Below, in pieces: positions 42,840 through 51,503 of a stretch of DNA of 64,000 nucleotides (the stretch's first letter is position 1; each line of letters starts with the position of its first letter). The notes beneath the pieces are model-generated. The model saw nothing but the letters and a program-made list of their open reading frames with translations, was not told the DNA's origin and ran no database searches. Both the position numbers and the translations under genes were made by a program. Origin of the DNA: Allopontixanthobacter sp041552775 (lineage in GTDB: Bacteria > Pseudomonadota > Alphaproteobacteria > Sphingomonadales > Sphingomonadaceae); assembly GCA_041552775.1 (NCBI GenBank), contig JBFEKH010000002.1, positions 57,401 to 121,400 on the forward strand. The letters run 5' to 3'.

Positions 42840-43805
42840 TTAATCGTTCGGCACGGCCTCAACCACTGGATTTGAGACAAACACGGGGCCGGTAGCCGGA
42901 TCGCCAGCTTCCGGCTGCGTCGTTAATGGCTGCGGTTCGGGACCAGTTACCGGCGCTGCTTGAATCATCGGACCGGTTTCGATCACCGAATATTCGGCGG
43001 GCGCTGCTGGCACCGCGTCTCCGGAACTCTCCACCACCGGTTCGGAAATAAACTCCGGTTCGCCCCGTGGCTCCGGACCGAAACCCTGATCGGCGGGCGT
43101 ATAATACGCTGGCCCCGTATACGATGCCGGATTGACCACTTGCGGCGTGCCATAGCGAGCATCCCACATAGCGACGTTAACCCGGTATTGTTCGTAGGAA
43201 CGGTAAAAATCTTCGAATACCGCTTCCAGCGACTGCAGGCTTCGGGCTGCGAATGTTTCCAGCTCGGCGGGCGCAACCACCAGCGATTCGCCCGCAATGC
43301 GCGTCGACACATCGCAGAATTGGCGCTGGGCGGGCGGCAGGGCGAAATAATTATAGACTTGGGTCATGTAATCATCTTGCGCGTGGCGGCCTTCGGATCC
43401 GTAGCGGGCCCTGAATTCCTTGGTCACTTCCTTGTTCACCGCCGTCAATTCGCGCTTGTTCCGGGTCAGCAGCGACGCATATGCAGGCAAAATGGCGGCA
43501 TGTTCTGCGTGCTGGCAATTGAGCGCAGCGACGTTGAGCGCGGAACGCAGGTTCCAGATCTTCTGGGCCGAAGAGATGTTGTAATTCACCGTCAAGCGTA
43601 TCCCGTCCACGCCAATAGCGGGAATGGCCATCAACGAAACTGCGCCGCTCGGCGGGATTGGACGCGCAGGGATCACAACCTGAACTGGCGGCGGTGGCGG
43701 GGGCGGCGGCGGCGGCGGGGGTGGCGGCGTCGCACAACCTGCCAGCGCGGCCACACCGCAGGCAACTGCGATAAGACGAATTCGTGTCTGGCTTGAGTTG
43801 GACAT
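42840..43805 (-). CDS. Lipoprotein with 14-proline tract, function unknown
   Basis: A 321-residue predicted lipoprotein. The signal peptide ends in a lipobox LAGC (Cys24), followed two residues later by 14 consecutive prolines (about 27-40), then by a mainly helical domain with a few cysteines (residues 60-215) and a low-complexity proline/valine-rich tail. ATG 43805 follows AGGAGAG; the 22-residue extension upstream is non-conserved. Such a polyproline run needs elongation factor P for efficient translation. I do not recognise the folded domain. Confidence 0.72.
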   Translation of the reverse strand: MSNSSQTRIRLIAVACGVAALAGCATPPPPPPPPPPPPPPVQVVIPARPIPPSGAVSLMAIPAIGVDGIRLTVNYNISSAQKIWNLRSALNVAALNCQHAEHAAILPAYASLLTRNKRELTAVNKEVTKEFRARYGSEGRHAQDDYMTQVYNYFALPPAQRQFCDVSTRIAGESLVVAPAELETFAARSLQSLEAVFEDFYRSYEQYRVNVAMWDARYGTPQVVNPASYTGPAYYTPADQGFGPEPRGEPEFISEPVVESSGDAVPAAPAEYSVIETGPMIQAAPVTGPEPQPLTTQPEAGDPATGPVFVSNPVVEAVPND

Positions 43806-43934
43806 GAAACGAAGCTCTCCTAATCGCCTGACGCCGTGGCCAAGCCCCCTTGTTTCGCCTGGAATTACCAAAACCAGCCTTTCGCTTGGCTGAATCCGGA
43901 AATTGCCGACCAGGCGTCTCTAACGCGATGCGAA

Positions 43935-43975
43935 GACAAAGAAAATGCCCGGAATGCATCAAGCACTCCGGGCAT
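43935..43975 (-). terminator. Intrinsic terminator after the BI-1 family gene
   Basis: Read on the minus strand, ATGCCCGGA and TCCGGGCAT pair perfectly over nine bases around a 13-base loop (43945-43975) and are followed by TTTTCTTTGTCTT. Position is right for ending the membrane-protein transcript of 44014-44793. A second small hairpin (GTCGC/GCGAC, 43987-44000) lies closer to the gene. Confidence 0.75.
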
Positions 43976-44013
43976 CGGTAGGACGAGTCGCTTTAGCGAC
44001 GAATCGATTATTC

Positions 44014-44793
44014 TTATTCCCGGTTGCCCATGAAGCGCAGCAGGAACAGGAACATATTGATGAAGTCGAGATACAGGCTGAGTGCGCCCATCACGACCAT
44101 CTTGCCCATTGGATAGGCTTGCGCGATTGCCGGATTGGTCACTTTCGCATTTTGGATCGCGAGATATTCACGCTTCAACCGCTGCGTATCATAGGCTGTA
44201 AGGCCTGCGAAAATCAGCACACCTAGGAAGCTGACCGCCAGTTCCAGGATGGTCGATTGCATGAAGATGTTGATCACGCTGGCGATAAGCAGGCCAATCA
44301 CACCCATGATCAGGAATGTTCCGAAGCCGGAAAGGTCCTTCTTGGTGGTGTAACCGAACAGGCTGAGACCAGCGAATGCGCCCGCTGTAGCGAAGAATGT
44401 CGCAGCGATCGAACTGCCGGTATAGATCAGGAATATCGAGGACAGCGAGAGGCCCATGGCCACCGCGAAGCCCCAGAACATTCCCTGCAATCCAGCGGTG
44501 CTGAACTTGTTCTGTCCGAAGCTCATCGCCAGCACGAAGCCGAGCGGAGCCAGCATGATGATCCAGCTAAGGATACCGCCGCCCATCAGCACAGTCGCTG
44601 CCATGCCCGATTGGGCGAACAGCAAGGCGACAACGCCGGTCAGCAAAACGCCGGACGCCATGTAGTTATAAATCGACAGCATGTGGCTGCGCAGCCCAGC
44701 GTCGAAAATCTCGCGGCCTGCAACTTCGCCTGTCAGGTTTGGAGACGTGCCGAAACCCGTCCGAGTGGCGCGGGGATCTTTCCAATCTGCCAT
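44014..44793 (-). CDS. Bax inhibitor-1 family membrane protein (YbhL/YccA-like)
   Basis: A 259-residue inner-membrane protein with seven predicted helices of the BI-1/YccA family, some members of which modulate the FtsH protease or conduct calcium. Hydrophobic blocks begin near residue 38 after a cytoplasmic N-terminus; the C-terminal MGALSLYLDFINMFLFLLRF is a family signature. The ATG at 44793 follows AGGAG. A structured leader and a heat-shock-like promoter precede it. Confidence 0.9.
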   Translation of the reverse strand: MADWKDPRATRTGFGTSPNLTGEVAGREIFDAGLRSHMLSIYNYMASGVLLTGVVALLFAQSGMAATVLMGGGILSWIIMLAPLGFVLAMSFGQNKFSTAGLQGMFWGFAVAMGLSLSSIFLIYTGSSIAATFFATAGAFAGLSLFGYTTKKDLSGFGTFLIMGVIGLLIASVINIFMQSTILELAVSFLGVLIFAGLTAYDTQRLKREYLAIQNAKVTNPAIAQAYPMGKMVVMGALSLYLDFINMFLFLLRFMGNRE

Positions 44794-44840
44794 AGTAATA
44801 CTTACTCCTGTTTGGACAGCGCTATGCCGTCCCTTCTGCG
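44794..44840 (-). ncRNA. Candidate ybhL leader RNA motif
   Basis: Upstream of the BI-1 family gene the minus-strand RNA contains GGACGGC and GCTGTCC paired over seven positions (one G-U) around ATAGC (44814-44832), followed by AAACAGGAG, the ribosome site. A short hairpin of this kind directly before ybhL genes is the published alphaproteobacterial ybhL motif, of unknown signal. Match judged by eye only; no covariance search was possible. Confidence 0.55.
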
Positions 44841-44843
44841 CAC

Positions 44844-44873
44844 AATATCGGGGCAAGAGCCGAGTTTTTCAAG
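44844..44873 (-). promoter_or_regulatory. Candidate heat-shock-like promoter
   Basis: On the minus strand CTTGAAAA (44866-44873) is followed, after a short spacer, by CCCCGATATT (44844-44853). With TTGAAA and GATATT the spacer is 17 bases. The CTTGAAA and CCCC-AT elements resemble RpoH (sigma-32) promoters; a vegetative promoter is the alternative. The distance to the leader hairpin fits a start near 44836. Confidence 0.4.
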
Positions 44874-44926
44874 TAAAACCGGACAAAATCGGTCTAGCCG
44901 TCGGCCTTAAGAAAATTAGGCCGGAT

Positions 44927-45733
44927 TTAACCCTTGTCTCCGGCCATTTCAGCCATTTCCACGCCGCGGTCCCGCGCCGCCTTCAGGCACTGTCGCAACA
45001 ATTTCTGCAAAGCCGCGCCCTCATCGAGCACATCCAGCCCTTTTTGCGTCATCCCGCCCTTGCTCGCGACTCGGCTGGCCAGATCGGCTGCGGAATGCTC
45101 CGACGATGCCGCCAGCGCGCTGGCACCTTCGACCATGGCAATCGCCAGACGGTCAGCCTGCGCCCGGTCTAGACCAAGATCGGCAGCACCGCCAGCCAGC
45201 GCGTCAATGAACCGGAAGACAAAACCCGGTCCAGATCCAGCCAGCGCGGTAACCAGGTTGAACTGGCTCTCGTTCGCCAGCCATTCGGCGTTGCCAAGGG
45301 CGGACGCCAGCTTTGTCAGTTCCGCGCGCTGCGCTTCATCCAACCCGGTTGCAGCCAAGGCATTGGGCGATTTTCTCAAGGCGACCGCAAGATTGGGCAT
45401 CAGCCGGGCAATTCCGCCAGCACGGGGAAATTTTCGGGCCAGACCCGCCAGGGTGACGCCGGCAAGCACGGAGATCAGGACCGTATCGGGGCCGACCAGC
45501 GGTTCCAGATCAGGTGCGATATCGCCGAGCATCTGGGGCTTTACCGCCAGCAATACAGCGTCAAAATGTTCATTGGGCCACTGGTTGTGGACCGCAATTC
45601 CGGCGGGCGCTTCGGACCGCCGCGGGTGATAGATCGCAAACCTGTTCGCCGGAATTCCCGATGCGAGCCAGCCCTCTACCATGGCCTGCGCCATCTTGCC
45701 GAAACCGACGATCAAAATCCTGTCCAAAGCCAT
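44927..45733 (-). CDS. proC: Pyrroline-5-carboxylate reductase
   Basis: Final step of proline synthesis. The 268-residue protein has the N-terminal NAD(P)-binding ILIVGFGKMAQAM, VKPQMLGDI, and the C-terminal SRVASKGGMTQKGL that resembles the conserved P5CR signature. ATG 45733 and 45739 are both possible; the first has better spacing to the AGGGA ribosome site. It lies 46 bases after the YbjN-like gene and may share its transcript. Confidence 0.92.
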   Translation of the reverse strand: MALDRILIVGFGKMAQAMVEGWLASGIPANRFAIYHPRRSEAPAGIAVHNQWPNEHFDAVLLAVKPQMLGDIAPDLEPLVGPDTVLISVLAGVTLAGLARKFPRAGGIARLMPNLAVALRKSPNALAATGLDEAQRAELTKLASALGNAEWLANESQFNLVTALAGSGPGFVFRFIDALAGGAADLGLDRAQADRLAIAMVEGASALAASSEHSAADLASRVASKGGMTQKGLDVLDEGAALQKLLRQCLKAARDRGVEMAEMAGDKG

Positions 45734-45779
45734 ACTCATACTTCCCTGCGCGCCGAAGTTGCTCGACGCTTGCGGGGTA

Positions 45780-46286
45780 TCAAGCCTCGCCCGCTGCGTC
45801 CACCAAAGCGCATTCCAGCGCTTCCTTGGGGGATTTGTCGCCCCACAACACAAATTGGAAAGCCGGATAGAAGCGGTCGCATTCCTCGACTGCGGTTTCG
45901 ACCAGGGCCTGGGCCTGATCCAGGCTCAGCAGGCCGTCACCGCCGAGCATTGCGCCATTGCGGTACAGCAGCACGCCGCCATTCGACCATACGTCGAAAT
46001 GACCAAGCCAGATCTGTTCATTGACCATCGCGACCAGTTCATAGGCCGCGCTGAGTTTTTCCTCGGACACGCGGATGTCGGGGAGGCAGAGCATCTGGAG
46101 TACATTGTCTTCCGAACGCCAGACGCCGCGCAATTGATATTTCGCCCAGCTGCCCTGGATTTCTCCGGAAATTTCCTCGTCGGACACGGCCTGGAATGGC
46201 CAGCCGCGCGCTTCGAACAGTGCTGCGAGCATGTCGACCGGAGCCGCATCGTCATTCGCCACGAATTCAGTCTGACCGGCTCTCAT
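45780..46286 (-). CDS. YbjN-domain protein
   Basis: A protein of about 168 residues with the YbjN fold pattern (DMLAALFEARGWPFQ, then LQMLCLPD and YELVAMVNEQIWLGHFDVWS), similar to type III chaperone-like proteins. Its function is unknown; such proteins have been linked to motility and stress. The start is uncertain because four in-frame ATGs lie between 46286 and 46322; I chose 46286, which has GGGA six bases before it. Confidence 0.75.
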   Translation of the reverse strand: MRAGQTEFVANDDAAPVDMLAALFEARGWPFQAVSDEEISGEIQGSWAKYQLRGVWRSEDNVLQMLCLPDIRVSEEKLSAAYELVAMVNEQIWLGHFDVWSNGGVLLYRNGAMLGGDGLLSLDQAQALVETAVEECDRFYPAFQFVLWGDKSPKEALECALVDAAGEA

Positions 46287-46452
46287 CACGCGTCCCATTG
46301 ATCCGGCCATTGATCTGGCCATTGACCACAGGGATGCCTTGCCTTGGCCTGATTCCGCAATGGAGATGGGCCGAGCAGTTGGGGAGAAATAAACTTGCCT
46401 GTTCAAACCCTGTGCAAAAAACTCCCGCCGGTCATGCCTGCGCCGCGCGGCT

Positions 46453-48249
46453 TCAGGACAATTCGCTCACTTCTTCCCCAGCGGAACTGGTAAAAGTGAA
46501 GCTGTCGATCCCCTCCGCCTTCAGGGCCGAGACTGCTGCCTTTGCTGCTTTCTCATTGGCAAACGGTCCGGCCAATAGCCGGTTCGTCTGACCCCAGCTG
46601 GCGATATGGGGTTTGACTGCCGGTTTGGCCTTCTCACCCAGTACTTCTGCCGATTTGCGGCTGATCCGCCGCCAGTCGAACGCGAGAGCTTTGCGGTCGC
46701 GCCCAGTTGCAACCTGGACCCACACACGGCTTGGGTTCTTGGGCGGTTCGGGCTTTGCTGCGGGTTTAGGTTCTGGCGCAGGCTTTTCTGCGACTTCCCG
46801 CTTGGGCTTGATCGCACTGATATCGACCGCGCCCGTCTTGTCCGGGGCAACGGTATCCAGGGTAAATCCGGCGAAAGCATCGGCCACGCTGAGCGGTTCC
46901 TGCACCGGAGCCGCCGGAGCGGCAGCCGCGGGCGTTAGCGTTAGCGTTAGCGCGGGCGTTGGCGTTGGCGTTGGCGTTGGCCGTGCCGGTAACTGCTGGA
47001 CGATTGCAACGCTTTCGGACGAAATCGGGGTCGCCGCCTCAGTTCCCGTACCAAGCTTTGCCAGCTCAAAACCGGGCCGTGAAGGCGTGGCAGTGCGTAC
47101 GGTCTGCACCGGCGGCAATTCGCCTTGTCTGACTGGCTGAGGTGCCGGAGCGTTTGCCTGTGTCTTTAAAGGATTCTGTATCGTTGCCGCTATCCTGGCA
47201 GGTGCCGCTGTCTGGGTAACCGTGTTGCTGGTCAGACGAGTATCGGCGGCAGGCGTTGGCACTGAACTTGTCCCCCGGTCCGGCCTGCGGCGTGGGCTGG
47301 ATTTGTCTCGCTTTGCCGTGCCAGTCCTGCTCGGCCCCAACGGCTCTCCCTGCGGGGTCAATCCGGCATCGGCAGTTCGCGAGGGCGCTCCTGCGCCTCT
47401 ACCGCCCACACTGGCGCCGGAATATTGCGCGATCCTCGGATCGTCTCGGCCAATCTGGGCCGCCCTCGGGAAAATACCGAGGTTTCCTGCGGCGGCCTGC
47501 TGGGCCTTGGTCAGCCGGTTCATGTAGCGCAGATACGGGGTCATCCGGGCAGATAATTCGGCGGGCATGACAGCTTCGGCAATGGCAACAGCTTCACCTT
47601 CCTCGCCAAGAATGGCCAAGGCGAATGCGCGTGTACGATACGCCGCAAAATCGCGGCGTTCCAGCAAGGGATAAAGCGTCTTTTCGAAGGCGATACGGTC
47701 ACCGGAAATCGCCTGGCTCAACGCCATTCTACGGACCAGTTCATCGCTGGGTCGAACCGCCAGCGCGCGGGCATATTGCGCCTGCGCCGATGCCGGATCA
47801 CCCACCAGATCATATGCCAGCCCGCGATCTTCCGCGAGCGCTGCAGTGGACGCGCCGGCCTTCTCGGCCTCGTCAAACATGCGTAGCGCCTCAATCGGCC
47901 GTTCCGAACGCACAAAAGCGCCAGCCAGCCCAACCTTCACGCGCGGATTACCGGCTGACAATTCATCGGCGCGACCAAAAAAGCCGATCGCTGCAGCGAT
48001 ATCGTTCAACTGGAGGGACGCATTTCCGGCGTCGATCAAGGCGCCAAGATCTTGCGAATTGCGCGACAGGCGCATCAGCGCAGCGTTGAGAGCATCCACC
48101 CCGGCCGGCGGCAAGGGCTGCACCACCGCGCGCGATTGCGGCGCATTGCTGTTCTGGGCGGCCACCGGGACTGCCAGGATTGCCGTGCCGCAGATACAGA
48201 AAGCCTTGCCCCAGACCGCAATCCTTTTGCCTGCAGCGGGTTTCGACAC
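46453..48249 (-). CDS. Exported TPR and SPOR domain protein
   Basis: A 598-residue envelope protein: signal peptide (to about residue 33, PVAAQ), TPR-like helical repeats (about 60-230), a long proline/threonine-rich linker (about 290-510), and a C-terminal SPOR domain (VWVQVATGRDRKALAFDWRR onward) that binds denuded septal peptidoglycan. A division-site role is likely, consistent with the adjacent ftsZ. I use GTG 48249, eight bases after AAAGGA, rather than GTG 48294. The linker contains a hexamer repeat tract (46928-46981). Confidence 0.85.
   Translation of the reverse strand: MSKPAAGKRIAVWGKAFCICGTAILAVPVAAQNSNAPQSRAVVQPLPPAGVDALNAALMRLSRNSQDLGALIDAGNASLQLNDIAAAIGFFGRADELSAGNPRVKVGLAGAFVRSERPIEALRMFDEAEKAGASTAALAEDRGLAYDLVGDPASAQAQYARALAVRPSDELVRRMALSQAISGDRIAFEKTLYPLLERRDFAAYRTRAFALAILGEEGEAVAIAEAVMPAELSARMTPYLRYMNRLTKAQQAAAGNLGIFPRAAQIGRDDPRIAQYSGASVGGRGAGAPSRTADAGLTPQGEPLGPSRTGTAKRDKSSPRRRPDRGTSSVPTPAADTRLTSNTVTQTAAPARIAATIQNPLKTQANAPAPQPVRQGELPPVQTVRTATPSRPGFELAKLGTGTEAATPISSESVAIVQQLPARPTPTPTPTPALTLTLTPAAAAPAAPVQEPLSVADAFAGFTLDTVAPDKTGAVDISAIKPKREVAEKPAPEPKPAAKPEPPKNPSRVWVQVATGRDRKALAFDWRRISRKSAEVLGEKAKPAVKPHIASWGQTNRLLAGPFANEKAAKAAVSALKAEGIDSFTFTSSAGEEVSELS
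46928..46981 (-). repeat. Hexanucleotide tandem repeat inside a coding linker
   Basis: Nine six-base units in a row on the plus strand: GCGGGC, three GTTAGC, GCGGGC, four GTTGGC. They encode alternating Thr-Pro and Thr-Leu in the linker of the SPOR protein. Units of six keep the frame, so copy number could change without breaking the gene. Confidence 0.85.
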
Positions 48250-48412
48250 GATAAATTTCCTTTCAGCCGGCTCTGGCCCGAAACGATTGGTCACAAGCTG
48301 AGATCAGCTCGTCAGATGCCCGAGACTACCCGTATGTGCGTGAATAGCGGCAGAACAGCGCCAGGCAACCACTGTGAGACGGCTGGACAGGGTGGCACGG
48401 TGACCGGTCAGC

Positions 48413-48454
48413 AAAAAGCCGTCCCGCAGCGCGCTAATCACGCAGCGGGACGGC
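48413..48454 (-). terminator. Intrinsic terminator of the dcw cluster
   Basis: On the minus strand GCCGTCCCGCTGCG and CGCTGCGGGACGGC form a stem of 13 base pairs with one mismatch around a nine-base loop, followed by TTTTTG. It lies 16 bases after the ftsZ stop and is the strongest terminator in the window. Confidence 0.88.
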
Positions 48455-48469
48455 CCAAAATTCATGCCA

Positions 48470-50089
48470 TTACTGGTTGTTCTGACGGCCCAGGAAACGC
48501 GGGATGCTGAGCGAGCTCGAATCCGCCGAATCGTCATCGTCCTCGTCTTCTTCGTCACGGCTTGACGAGCCGCGGGACAGATTGGCCATGCGTTCGAACA
48601 ATGTGCTGCCTGCATTGGAGGTGCCGCCCGAAACCAGTCCGCGCCGACGACCGAATTCATCCTTCTCTTCCGCATTATCGGAATTGCCTGCGCCCAATGA
48701 CTGGCCTGCATCCAACAGCAATTCGTCCTGAGAGGGCTCAACTTCCGACGGACTGCCCGCAGGTGCTTCCGCAATCAGGTCGAGCGGCTCATCACCTGCG
48801 TCATCTTCGGACAATCCAGCAGCTGCAAAACCGCCGCCAAGGGAGACCATCTGGCTATCGTCCGCCGGTTGCGAAAATTCGTCCTCGTCCTCAGCTTCGT
48901 AGCTGCGAATTCCGGCAAGCGGATCGACGATACCATCGACATCGCCATCATCTTCGATGTCGTCTTCGGCATCGAACGAACCCAGATTGGCGAAACTTTC
49001 CGCCGTTTCAGGCGCCATTTCTTCCGGCAGCTCATCATCGCCAGGCAATTCGAGCACAGGCCGTTTTGGCGCACGTGAACTGCCGAGGGACAGCGAGGAC
49101 CGGTCAACCGGAGCCGCTTCTGCGCCGCCATCAATCCCGGTTGCCACCACGGAAACGCGGATCTTGCCGTCGAGATCGGGATTGAACGCAGAACCCCAGA
49201 TGATGTTCGCATCTTCATCGACCAGCTCGCGAATGTGGTTCGCAGCTTCGTCGACTTCGAGCAGCTTCATGTCTTCCCCGCCGATAATCGAGATGATTAC
49301 GCCCTTGGCGCCCTTCATCGACACACCATCAAGCAGCGGATTGGCAATTGCCCGCTCCGCAGCGTCGAGTGCGCGATTTTCACCTTCGCCTTCGCCGGTG
49401 CCCATCATTGCCTTGCCCATTTCGCTCATCACCGAGCGGACGTCTGCGAAATCGAGATTGATCAGGCCGGGCATGACCATCAGATCGGTGATGGAACGAA
49501 CGCCTTGTTGCAGGACTTCGTCGGCCAGAATGAAGGCTTCCTTGAAGGTCGTGTCGGCCTTGGCGATCAGGAATAGGTTCTGGTTGGGAATGACGATCAG
49601 CGTATCGACATGCTTCTGCAGTTCCGCGATCCCGGCCTCTGCCGCGCGCATCCGGCGGGTGCCTTCGAACAGGAACGGCTTGGTCACTACGCCCACAGTC
49701 AGCACGCCCTTGCGCCGCGCCGCTTCTGCAATAACAGGGGCCGCGCCGGTCCCGGTGCCGCCGCCCATGCCCGCTGCAATGAAGCACATGTTCACGCCTT
49801 CCAGCGCTTCTTCGATTTCAGCCACGGTTTCTTCCGCCGCCGCCTTGCCCACTTCGGGCCGCGCGCCTGCACCAAGTCCACCGGTAATATCGGGGCCAAG
49901 CTGGATCCGCTGTTCCGCGACCGCGTTGGACAGAGCCTGCGCATCGGTATTGGTGACGATAAATTCGACACCTTCGATCTGGGCCTGAATCATATTGGCG
50001 ATGGCATTGCCACCAGCGCCGCCGACACCGATAACGGTAATGCGGGGCCGCATGTCATCCGTTGCCGCTGGACCGATATTGATGCTCAT
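48470..50089 (-). CDS. ftsZ: Cell division protein FtsZ
   Basis: The tubulin-like GTPase that forms the division ring. The 539-residue protein has the GTP-binding GGGTGTGAAP near residue 108 and VGGAGGNAIANM near the start, an intact T7 region, then an acidic linker of nearly 200 residues, and the conserved C-terminal peptide LSIPRFLGRQ that docks FtsA and other partners. The linker length is typical of alphaproteobacteria. The ATG at 50089 follows GGAGGGAAG. A DnaA box lies about 95 bases upstream. Confidence 0.97.
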   Translation of the reverse strand: MSINIGPAATDDMRPRITVIGVGGAGGNAIANMIQAQIEGVEFIVTNTDAQALSNAVAEQRIQLGPDITGGLGAGARPEVGKAAAEETVAEIEEALEGVNMCFIAAGMGGGTGTGAAPVIAEAARRKGVLTVGVVTKPFLFEGTRRMRAAEAGIAELQKHVDTLIVIPNQNLFLIAKADTTFKEAFILADEVLQQGVRSITDLMVMPGLINLDFADVRSVMSEMGKAMMGTGEGEGENRALDAAERAIANPLLDGVSMKGAKGVIISIIGGEDMKLLEVDEAANHIRELVDEDANIIWGSAFNPDLDGKIRVSVVATGIDGGAEAAPVDRSSLSLGSSRAPKRPVLELPGDDELPEEMAPETAESFANLGSFDAEDDIEDDGDVDGIVDPLAGIRSYEAEDEDEFSQPADDSQMVSLGGGFAAAGLSEDDAGDEPLDLIAEAPAGSPSEVEPSQDELLLDAGQSLGAGNSDNAEEKDEFGRRRGLVSGGTSNAGSTLFERMANLSRGSSSRDEEDEDDDDSADSSSLSIPRFLGRQNNQ

Positions 50090-50179
50090 TTAACTTCCCT
50101 CCAAGAGGCGTAATGCTTGTAGAAACTTTGTAATTTAGCTTGGCACAAAGTGAATCGCGGTTGGATAGCACGCATCCGC

Positions 50180-50188
50180 TTATCCACA
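50180..50188 (+). promoter_or_regulatory. Perfect DnaA box in the ftsA-ftsZ gap
   Basis: TTATCCACA, identical to the strict DnaA-box consensus, lies in the 133-base gap before ftsZ. Four bases further, TTAA in GTGGTTAATT is a possible CtrA half site (TTAACC on the other strand). In Caulobacter DnaA activates and CtrA represses ftsZ, so this is a plausible cell-cycle regulatory site. Confidence 0.6.
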
Positions 50189-50222
50189 GTGGTTAATTCG
50201 GATGGCACGACGGAAATCCTGC

Positions 50223-51503
50223 CTAAAAGTATTCTTTCACAGCCCGTAAAACTCGATTGACGATCTTGAAGCCCGAATAACGGGTGGTAGACTGGTGTTT
50301 CGGCCCGATGGAACGGATGTCCACCGGATCATTCGCCGCATAGATGCACAGGCCCGCCAAAGTCGCGAAACCGGGCGTCGCATGCGCCTCGGGCAAGCCG
50401 CGCAATGCCGGCGGTTTGCCAATCCTAACTGTCCGGCCAAGTGCACTTTGGGCAAATTCGGCGATCCCCGCGAGTTCCGCCCCGCCCCCGGTCAGCACGA
50501 CCTGGTTGCCAGCCGTGCCGGAGAAACCCAATTCCTTCAGCGAACGGCCCACTTCATCAGTCAGCCGTGAGAGTTGCTGCGTTACGACGGACACCAGTTC
50601 GGCGCGCGGAATGCGGTTCTGTTCGTCCGCTCCGCGCGCGGTCGGGCCGGAGCTTTCCTCGCCCGGACCGTTCACCGGGATCATCTCACGATGGTCGGTC
50701 GGGCTGGCGATCGCGGACCCGGCGACGCATTTCAACCGCTCTGCCTGGAATCGCCGGATACCGAACGCAGATGCAATCGCGTCGGTGATATCCGCTGAAC
50801 CAAGCGGGATAGCTCTGAGGCCCAGCAGCATACCCTTGCGGTAGACCGAGACATTGGTCACCTCTCCGCCGATCTCGATCAGCGCAGTGCCGAGTTCGCG
50901 TTCCTCCGGCGTCAGGCAGGCGTAACCTGCAGCAACCGGGGCTGCGACCACGGATTCCACATCGAGATGCGCGTTCTGGACCGCTTCGATCAGATTCCGA
51001 ACCGGCGCGCCATCGGCCAGCATCACATGTACGTCCACCCGCAAGCGCTCTGCATGCAGCCCCTTGGGGTTGGACACGTCATTCGCGCCGTCGAGAGTGT
51101 AGTGCGCAGGCTGCGCGTGCAGCACCATCCGCCCATCGGGCTGGATGTTGTCGCGCGCGGCGATCAGCAGATGCTCGATATCTTCTTCTTCGATCCGCCG
51201 GCCCCCGATATCGATTTCAACTTCGGCGATCCGGCTGCTCAGCCCTGCCCCTGCGCAGCCGATCCAGACGCTGGAAATGCTCGTTTCGGCATTCTTTTCC
51301 GCGCGCTCCACCGCGTCGCGAATGGCATAGGTCGCAGCCGCCATATCAGTGACATAGCCGCGCTTGATTCCTTGGCTGGCACGGTGCCCGGATCCCAAGA
51401 CCACCATCTCACCGGTTTCGGAGATACCCATTATCATCGCGGAAATCCGAAAGGACCCGACATTTACGGCACCAAAAACGCGACCAATCCGCGGCATTGC
51501 CAT
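50223..51503 (-). CDS. ftsA: Cell division protein FtsA
   Basis: An actin-like membrane anchor for FtsZ. The 426-residue protein shows the actin-fold ATP-binding segments (ALIEIGGEVTNVSVYRKG, VVLTGGGAELAGI) and ends in a short amphipathic helix (KIVNRVLRAVKEYF) that binds the membrane. Its ATG shares one base with the ftsQ stop, so they are tightly coupled. Confidence 0.95.
   Translation of the reverse strand: MAMPRIGRVFGAVNVGSFRISAMIMGISETGEMVVLGSGHRASQGIKRGYVTDMAAATYAIRDAVERAEKNAETSISSVWIGCAGAGLSSRIAEVEIDIGGRRIEEEDIEHLLIAARDNIQPDGRMVLHAQPAHYTLDGANDVSNPKGLHAERLRVDVHVMLADGAPVRNLIEAVQNAHLDVESVVAAPVAAGYACLTPEERELGTALIEIGGEVTNVSVYRKGMLLGLRAIPLGSADITDAIASAFGIRRFQAERLKCVAGSAIASPTDHREMIPVNGPGEESSGPTARGADEQNRIPRAELVSVVTQQLSRLTDEVGRSLKELGFSGTAGNQVVLTGGGAELAGIAEFAQSALGRTVRIGKPPALRGLPEAHATPGFATLAGLCIYAANDPVDIRSIGPKHQSTTRYSGFKIVNRVLRAVKEYF

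Noticed and set aside
46928..46981. CRISPR-like repeat array
   Set aside because: Units are six bases long without spacers and lie in frame inside a coding sequence.
48957..49988. 343-codon open frame opposite ftsZ
   Set aside because: Serine/proline-rich mirror of the ftsZ codons with no ribosome site or domain.
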